DNA of 64,000 bases, taken from contig VZDJ01000174.1 in NCBI GenBank assembly GCA_008694505.1, positions 4,907,067-4,971,066 of the forward strand. The letters are read 5' to 3'. Source of the stretch: Cyanoderma ruficeps (lineage: Eukaryota; Chordata; Aves; Passeriformes; Timaliidae). Below, piece after piece: positions 57,131 through 64,000 of this stretch (positions are counted from its first letter, which is position 1; the number at the start of each line of letters is the position of its first letter). The translations under genes and the position numbers were made by a program. The notes beneath the pieces are model-generated. The model was not told the DNA's origin, did not search any database, and saw nothing but the letters and a program-made list of their open reading frames with translations.

Positions 57131-57470
57131 GTAAATAAAAGGAGTCTCTAAATATTATTTTTGGTAGGGATTTTCATCTGAAAAAGTAAAATGCCATAAA
57201 TCAGGCACAATGCTACAATCAGCACATACTTGTGACTAAATGCATCCTGTAGCACATTTCAGCATAAATTACAGCCATTTGATTTAGACTTCGCTGCACA
57301 AAGCCGTATTATTTAAATTCAGCCAGAATTGAGTCCACTCACATTGCCATACACTTATAAAACATAGTCATGATTATTGTCATAAACTTCTGCAAACTGG
57401 CTGTTGAGTTGCTTTGCCACATCATCATCTATAGTAAACAAGACTTATTTTACATTTTTCTCTCCTTTCC
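57131..57470. promoter_or_regulatory. A+T-rich candidate conserved element
   Basis: Repeat-free A+T-rich stretch with CTAAATATTATTTTTGG near 57147, ATGCCATAAATCAGGC near 57191, GCATAAATTACAGCC near 57261, CGTATTATTTAAATTC near 57305 and CATGATTATTGTC near 57369 (SOX-like ATTGTC). Moderate motif density; function is inferred. Confidence 0.33.
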
Positions 57471-57593
57471 TGACAATCTGCCACAAAACGTTCTGCAGAA
57501 TTGAGGCTAAAGTTGTGGCCAGATTCCCACAGCACGTGCACAGCAGTTCCTGTTCCCTGGGGGGGACAGAAAAGCCTGCATGCAGCCAGAACT
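57471..57593. other. No feature seen
   Basis: Short spacer ending at the CR1 fragment. A seven-G run lies near 57559-57565. Confidence 0.35.
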
Positions 57594-57645
57594 ATGGAAT
57601 CATTAAGACTGGAAAAGACCTCCAGGACCAAGCTTTAAGCTCCCA
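57594..57645 (-). mobile_element. CR1 LINE, very short 3'-end remnant, reverse orientation
   Basis: ATGGAATCATTAAGACTGG followed by AAAAGACCTCCAGGACCAAG matches the first 40 or so bases of a reversed CR1 3' end (compare 50475-50520). The match stops after about 50 bases, so this is a severely truncated or diverged copy. Confidence 0.65.
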
Positions 57646-58150
57646 TGCAGGACCCTGTGAGGGGCTCCCCATGCCCACTCCTAGCCCAGAAGGGCAGGTG
57701 GGCAGGAGAGGAAAATCAAATGGAAAAGGAGGCTGTGGGGTGTATTCTAGGGCAGCACTTCAGGAGGGTGTCTCAGCAGAGTGAAGCTTCACCCCTGTCA
57801 CGGCAGCACTGGCCGTGTCCCTATGTCCTGCCTGACCTCCAGGGAAAGCAGTGACCCCCAGCACACACCTCCCCATGGGCCACAGGGGCTGGCTCCTTTT
57901 GGTACCAAGCATTCCCTCCAGATGCAGAGCTTTGGATTTGAGAATCATTTTTTGTTCTCTGTGCAGAACCAACAAGTTCATGGTGCAGGCAGGAGTGAGA
58001 CAGGGAGAATGCTGCAGTTTTGAAGTTTTCCAAGTTCATCAAAGAAAGTCAGAGTGTCTGGCCTGAATAACAAGTCCCATAGCTATAAAACTGTCCAGTG
58101 CCCCTTTCCCTGCCGTGATGGCAGCATTCCTCCCCAGCCTGGGGGGACCA
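57646..58150. other. No gene seen
   Basis: G+C-moderate, CpG-poor. Nothing is recognised. Confidence 0.4.
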
Positions 58151-58470
58151 CTCACTCACTAGCTGGCTTGTCTGACTAAATTAATGTTTTACATTTCTTG
58201 TCTAGTTTGCAAACTTTTAAAAAATTAATCCCATCATTTCAACAAGTGTAACAACTAAATTATCATCTTTACATGATTAAAGTCTCAGCTGCGTCTTTTC
58301 TTGGCAAACATTACATGCCCATAATTTTACTAAATGTAATAAACCAACCATAGAACCATTAATTTTAGCATGGTATTCATGACAATTAGAAACGCATGAA
58401 CCTTAAAATGATAAAAACTGAAATGAATACCAAAATAGCATAAAACACAAGAATCCAGCTCCTCAAACCA
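58151..58470. promoter_or_regulatory. A+T-rich homeodomain-motif cluster
   Basis: CTAAATTAATG near 58176, AAAAAATTAATCCC near 58218 (K50-type TAATCC), ACATGATTAAAG near 58272, CCATAATTTTAC near 58319, GTAATAAACC near 58336, CCATTAATTTTAGC near 58356 and ACAATTAG near 58382. One of the densest TAAT islands in the window. Confidence 0.38.
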
Positions 58471-58989
58471 GGGAAATGGATATTATTGTCTGGTGTCACA
58501 ACATCCATTTCAAGGGACAGCCCCAGCATCACCCAGGATGCCACGGGCTGGAACACAGCAGTGCCCAGGGCAGGGGTGGCACCGTGGCCCTCAGCTCCAG
58601 CTGGCCCCAATGGGAGAAGTCCCACTTTCACCAGGACCTGGTGGGATGGGGGAATAGCACCAACAGCACTCAGCAGCTCAGCTGGTGGTGGGTGGGCTGC
58701 AGGAATGCACCCATCAGTTTCACTCTGAAACCCTCCTGACTTCAGACCCACCACGAGGATCCCCACTTCTCACCCCACTTCTCCCACTGCTGGGCTGAGT
58801 GTCTGCAGGGAGCTCTCCTGTCCTCAGGGGCTCTGACCAGAGGAGCCCCCACCTGCAGTGCAGTTGCCCCTGACCGTGAGCTGAGAGATCCATGGCTTCC
58901 AAAGACCTGGAAATTATCCCTTTTAACTCACATGAGGATCACATGAGTGAGGAGTTCCTTTTCCTCACTTTCAACAGCTGAACTTTTTT
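58471..58989. other. No gene seen
   Basis: G+C-moderate. Frames on both strands at 58476-58766 overlap. Ends at a T6/A-run boundary where the homopurine tract starts. Confidence 0.4.
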
Positions 58990-59092
58990 AAAAAAAGAAA
59001 AAAAGAGGGAAAAAAAAAGAAAAAAGAGAAAAAAAGAAAAAGAGAGGGAAAAAAAGAGAGAGAAAAAAAGAAGAAAAAAATAAAAGAAAAAG
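58990..59092 (+). repeat. Long A-rich homopurine tract
   Basis: 91 bases of only A and G (58990-59080), one T at 59081, then purines to 59092. It is mostly A-runs broken by G, GAG, GAGAG or GGG. The purine run is preceded by TTTTTT at 58984-58989. A possible triplex-forming or slippage-prone tract. On the - strand it gives a meaningless Phe-rich frame. Confidence 0.88.
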
Positions 59093-60060
59093 CAAAAAAC
59101 TAGACACTGAGTATTTGATCCAAAGCCAAAAACAACCTTTGGTATCAAGGCATTCCTGAGCTGCTTTGTTTATAGATACCAAAATACACACACACCACCC
59201 CACACTGCTGCAACCCCGGAGAGCACAAATCGCTTCCACCCGCCCGGCCCACGGGCACAAATCACAACTCAGGCCACAAACACCCAGGGCCAGCAGCTGG
59301 ACTGGGGCTGGTGGCCACAGGAGAGCCACTGCCAAGGGCCCAGCCCAGCCCTGCCCCTCGCCCTGCTCGCTGTGTCCTAGTTTGCAGAATTCCTGACGGA
59401 CTGGACGGTTCTGCGCTTTCCTTTTCCATTATTGCTGATTGCCAAAATATTTGTGCAGTGATGGAATTTGCCTGCCAGAACTAGAGCAGGAGGAGGGAGC
59501 TCTGTTTTCGTCTGACCTCGAGTCAGGAGAGGTTCTGGGTCCCCGGCTGGAACTACTGGAGCTGAGCTCTGGCTGGAGCCCAGCGTTCCTCCTGGGACGA
59601 GCCCGGGCGGGCTCTGCCTGCCCTGCGCTGGAGGACGGTGGGAGGGCTCCTGCCTTCAGCAGGACAGAGCAGCCCAACCCATAGAAGGAACCGGAATGTT
59701 TCCACTTTGCCTGAGCGCGCTAGGAAACTTCTGGAGAGGCTATTTCAGCAAAATATGCTAAATGCCTCCAGATCGATGCCCGTGAGTCGGAAAAATCAAA
59801 TAGCTTTGCCATCATAAACAGCAGAAGGATGGCAGGCAGAGGAGTCCAGCGAGCAGTGGGACAAACAGGAAAGAGTTGGAAATTTCCAGGGCATTGTTTG
59901 AAACGCAAGACAGAACATTCTGATCTACTTTTACTGTTTTGATGTTACATTTCATGTTTTAAAACACTCCATGCCTTTACAGAAACACTGCAAAGATGTC
60001 AAAAGAATTCAAATACACCAACTGCTCTTTACTTGGCTCTCCTTAGTCATTGCTGATTAG
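59093..60060. other. No gene seen; two weak element-like patches
   Basis: 59400-59475 (CCATTATTGCTGATTGCC near 59427) and 59915-59990 are A+T-richer. 59590-59740 retains a few CpGs (GAGCCCGGGCGGGC, TGAGCGCGCTAGG). No exon, promoter or repeat is assignable. Confidence 0.35.
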
Positions 60061-62800
60061 CAACATTTCCATCAGAATGGAGGCAAGACATTTAAGGACA
60101 GCCACACGGTGCCACTTTGGTTGTCACTCTGGCCCACAGGAAGGACAGGGGAGGTCTCCTCCTCTCACAGAAAGCTGGGCAGGTCCCAGCTCCACCATGG
60201 CTTCACCCCAGATTCAGGGCAGGTATTCCATAAGACAGCAGCAACATGCCAGGGCACAACCTTCCGTTGATGAGAACAAGCAAGAACTTCCCAACCAAGT
60301 CGTGACTCACGGAAGGGGCACGGAGAGATCAGCTGTCACCAGCCTGTGGCACACTGGGAATAGACAGCACAGGCACCCACTGCTCCTTACTGGGGATGGG
60401 GAGGCAGCAGGGGATAAGGAGTTTTCGAGGTTCTGAGCAGCCACTCTACACAAGGGATCACTGGCTCCTGCCGCAGACATCGGCTCAGCAGGGACAGCCT
60501 GTGGCCCTGCACGAGGGAATGGTGACACTGCTGTGGCAGCAGCATCCCGACCATCCCCACGAGGCAGCAGAGACCAGCAGCTGCCAGGCCCAGGCTCACA
60601 CATAAAATCCTATCCACAATACCTCATTTCCAGCACTACTGCTCCTGCCCAGGGCTCCGTGTCCCTTCCCTGCTGGCCACACAGCTCAGCTGTGAGCCTG
60701 GTGAGGCTCGGAGCTGCCTTCCGAGGGCCGCAGGTCTGAGGACACCATGGGTCACAGCTCTGCTGCAAACATGTGTCCTTGTGATGATTTTGGCAACAGA
60801 AATGGCCTAAATATTTGTTCAAGAGTAGTGAGTGTCTTTGTGTGTCAGGCACAGAGAGACTTTTCTTCTGCGTCTGCTCAGCCATTTATCCTGCTTTGTT
60901 GCTGCCAGTTGGAAGCTGCGCTGTGAGATCCAGGCCCTTACAGAGCAAGATGAATTCTTAGCCAGGCAGAGGAGCCTCTTGCTGAGCCCGAGCCCTCAGA
61001 CTCAGTCTCACTTCTCTCCCCATGTGTACACAAGTGGCACAGCAGGTTCTCACCCTCAGCTCCAGGCCATGGCTCCCCACAGCCCCACAGTGCCTGTGTC
61101 CTCCCCTGGGGAGCTCTTTCTGCCCTCTCCACAAGGGACAAATTCATGTTTCTGTGGCAGAGCACTCCTGGCATTCTGGCTGAGCCATTCCCATGCTTCC
61201 AGCACTTTCAGGACATAAGCTTCACTCTCCTAGCTCAGATTTTAAGCAAACGAGCATTTCTCTGGGATTATTACAGGAGACAGATCAGATTTGTTCATCT
61301 ATCCAGTTAGACAGTCAGATATACCCTCAGGAATGTGCTCCACTGGCTTAGCACCAGGTTTAGCAGAAAGGTGGGAGAGGGCAAAAACCCTCTAATAAGA
61401 TCACAGCACATGTTCCACCTCCTCAGGCTGAAGAACAGGACGCCAGAAAGGCAGAGGTGGCGGATGAGTCCACTTATGAGGCATCTCCTCACAACAGGCT
61501 GTTCCCAGCTGTCCTTACACTAAAGAAAAAGAAGTTTTTCAGAGATGCAGCCCCAAAGTCGATGTCTCCCCAACAGGCTCTCCCTTTGAACAGCTGCTGA
61601 TGGAGCAGCATCTCCTGCAGCCAGAGCAGGCCAGGGGGGCAGTGGGAAGCTGGAGCCAGGCAGGACGTGACCATCATTTGTACATTTGACCCTCTGGAGA
61701 GTTTTACATTTTATTGTCTTATTTTTTTTTATTGTCTAAGCCCTTCAAAAAGATATTGGAGCTGTCAAATCTTAAGTCTCCTGACGATAAGCATGCTCTG
61801 TAGAGGAGGTCCTGAGCCATTACTGCGAGAAATGCCTTGGGAGCTGCTGGGGCTGAGGGTCAGCCCTGTCCCTGGTCCCTCTATGGGGCTGCACTCAACA
61901 ATTAGTCTCTAGTGAAAATCAGGCACAGAAGTTCAGAATTTTTTTTTTTCTTCCATTTCCACAGATCACCTTCTGCTCCAAACATGGAAACCATATGGCA
62001 GACAGGTCCTATCCCCTGCCAAGAAATTCTTTCTTGATGAGATCCCTGTAGCTATCGCTGAGGCTACATGGGCTTCCAGCAAGGGAGTTCACTCTCTGCA
62101 TCAGACAAACCCTTCAAGCAACCCAGGGAGGAAGAGCAGGGCTCGAGGTGCCAGAATTCATGCTGTGGCTGTTGCCTGTTGAGAGTAATTGCCCTCAGAG
62201 GGAATATTGTCATGCTTGGATTTTCCTCTCTGTCACTCCAGCTGAAGCCAGCCTCGCTCCACTCTGCTGCAAGCAACAAGGCACAGCTCAGATGGAGGCT
62301 GGAATCCGGCTGCAGACCCTCTTCTCCATCTGAGGGGCACAGGTGGAACACACAGAGAAACACAAATGGTGAGTGTTTCACCCACAAACATGGTCCAGGC
62401 TTGGGGAAAGGCTAGGAATTATACCATTCCAGACAGGCAAAGGAATCACGTGGGTTTGTTGAGGAATAAAATCCGAACTTCAGCCTCATATTGGGAAATT
62501 TCATCTAAAAACTGTACAAGTCCATGGCACAGCCCAAGACAGGGAGCAACAACGGTAAGGTGGGGGGAGGTTTACACCAAACCTCCAGAGCCCTGGTGCC
62601 AGTTGACATCCCCCCACACCTGCTGCTGGCTCAGAGCTTTGTGGGAGCATCCCATCCACAGGGACTGGGGATGATCCCACCTCATTTCTGGGGGGTTACC
62701 TTGCATTTAGCTCTGTGGTGATGTATCACATTGGCTTGTGACCCTTGAACCAGGAGAGTCACAGCTCTGCCCTCAGTGCTGACACCGCCCATATCTGTGT
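60061..62800. other. No gene seen; long featureless stretch
   Basis: Nearly 2.8 kb without recognisable features, apart from a T-rich patch at 61715-61735 and a T10 run near 61940. CpG-poor. Frames on both strands near 60050-60885 are mutual shadows. Confidence 0.45.
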
Positions 62801-63080
62801 CATCTGCAGGTACTACCAGCAAAGGTTTTTATCATCATTGTTGTTAAATCACACATTAAATCATGTCAGAATGTTCCTTGGGAGCACCGCAGGGAGCGAC
62901 ACTGCCATTACTGACCAGACTTTGAAATCTGTCATTAAGCCAATTTTTAATCCACATAATATGTGCTATTAGCTACAGGTTCTCTGGGCAAAATGTCAAA
63001 CACCTTCAAAAAAATTGAAATACACAGCACCAACTGTGCTACGCTTCCTAACCGGGCCCAAAATTTGATCATACTGGACT
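62801..63080. promoter_or_regulatory. Weak candidate element
   Basis: TTTTATCATCATTGTTGTTAA near 62827 in outline (SOX-like ATTGTTG), CACATTAAATCATG near 62851, CATTAAGCCAATTTTTAATC near 62932 and CATAATATGTGC near 62956. Moderate motif density with few repeats. Confidence 0.23.
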
Positions 63081-64000
63081 CTTCATATGTTTTCTCCCAG
63101 CAGGAGCTGCATGTCCCTGCTCCACAACAGCACTGCTGGATCAGCAAGCGAAAGTGCACAAGATGTCTGGCCATTGCTGTAATTAACTGCTTGTTCCTGC
63201 AAGGAACTCCTGAGTTTCTGTTCCCAGGCTGCCCCTCTATTTCCAGGGCAGACAGAACCTCCCCAGCACACTCAGTCACTCCGTGTGCCCCACTCCAGCA
63301 CAGCATGGTGTAAAACAGCCACAGAAAACTGCAGGGAGAACCTGCCAGCAGCCAGACCCCTAAATAAAATACATGGCAGCACAGTGAGCCCTGCACAAAC
63401 CCTGTGAGTGTGCCATGAAATCCCAATTTTTAGTCAATCATTGGGGATGGAGAGTGTTCCCAAGCTCCTGTGGCTTTTGAGCAGCAGAGGCAGCGGCTGC
63501 CAGGTTAGGAATTGTCAGAAGCCTCAGCAGCACCAAGTCCAGGAGAGCAGGCAAGTGGTGGGCAAACAGCAGGCAGCGTGCTGGGAGATGCTGTGCCACT
63601 GCAGCAGGCAGAGTGTTCTCAGGGGAGCCTGTGTCAAAGGCCCTGGGCAGCAGAAACCTTTTGGTGCAACACCAGCTCTGTCCCCTGCCCCTCCTCAGGC
63701 AGCACCTGGACCCCTGGTGCCACTCCAGCAGTTCTGCTGGCCCATGGTGCTCAGCCTAACCTTTGCCCAGCTGATGATTCTGGCAGATGGTATGGGCCAG
63801 CCAAGGCTGCTTTTTGTGGGGTCCTGTGCCAGTGACCACAGTGCAGGGCACAGCCACCATCCCTGCTCTCCAGAGTGGACCGGCAGGGCCACATTTGCTG
63901 AAGAGCTGGGAAGAAAAAAAAAATAAAAATCAATGAGCACGGTGCAGTCAAAACAGATTCTGGCAGAGTCTAGGCCATCCTGAAGTGAATATTACTGGGG
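63081..64000. other. No gene seen at the window end
   Basis: G+C-moderate. An A-run lies near 63915-63928. A + strand frame (63408-63926) of about 170 codons ends in it and has no recognisable domain. No feature is seen to be cut by the window boundary. Confidence 0.4.

Noticed and set aside
58939..59335. Phe/Ser/Leu-rich minus-strand frame resembling a membrane protein
   Set aside because: The hydrophobic stretch is the complement of the homopurine tract.
1..64000. CRISPR array, operon, phage or integrative element
   Set aside because: Composition, CR1 fragments and absence of dense coding all indicate a vertebrate nuclear genome. The tandem arrays have no spacers.

Overview
The window looks like non-coding DNA from a bird nuclear genome. 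The best evidence is three 3'-end fragments of CR1, the dominant LINE of birds: 9430-9601 on the + strand, and 50468-50580 and 57594-57645 on the - strand. Other recognisable transposons are almost absent, G+C is roughly half by eye, and there are G-rich minisatellites and small CpG-rich islets. The species and the neighbouring genes cannot be named from the sequence. Single N bases at 47367 and 51133 show that this is assembled draft sequence.

I found no protein-coding gene, rRNA, tRNA or CRISPR array that I can support. The long open frames fall mostly in stop-poor, G+C-rich or minisatellite DNA and are often open on both strands. A few segments have good splice-site geometry and are listed as low-confidence exon candidates: 27796-27978, a 26-nt possible microexon at 55893-55918, 28980-29213, 8471-8669 on the - strand, 20938-21060 and 45120-45300. 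None matches a protein family I recognise.

The layout alternates between two textures. One is G+C-moderate, CpG-poor DNA with no visible feature (for example 1-2055, 2266-7240, 13246-15030, 23104-26560, 30546-32735, 60061-62800). The other is a series of compact A+T-rich islands dense in homeodomain (TAAT/ATTA), POU octamer, SOX/TCF, K50 homeodomain, RFX or PBX-HOX-like motifs. The strongest of these are 2056-2265, 7241-7560, 27000-27440, 36526-36710, 38156-38640, 39541-39925, 40901-42450, 48276-49010, 54336-55075, 55320-55920, 57131-57470 and 58151-58470. This texture is typical of the regulatory landscape (gene desert or long introns) around a developmental transcription-factor gene. That reading is inference, because conservation cannot be measured here.

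Tandem repeats are the most certain features. They are a 20-bp minisatellite with an eight-unit higher-order period (10751-11198), a 27-bp minisatellite whose units carry an inverted repeat like a steroid-receptor site (12622-12783), a 17-bp minisatellite with 34-bp alternation (22872-23103), a 13-copy GGGAAAA heptamer (46101-46196) and long homopurine tracts (37207-37292, 58990-59092). The most distinctive single-copy locus is 48276-49010, which holds three perfect palindromes of 16, 14 and 18 bp, two of them POU-dimer-like.
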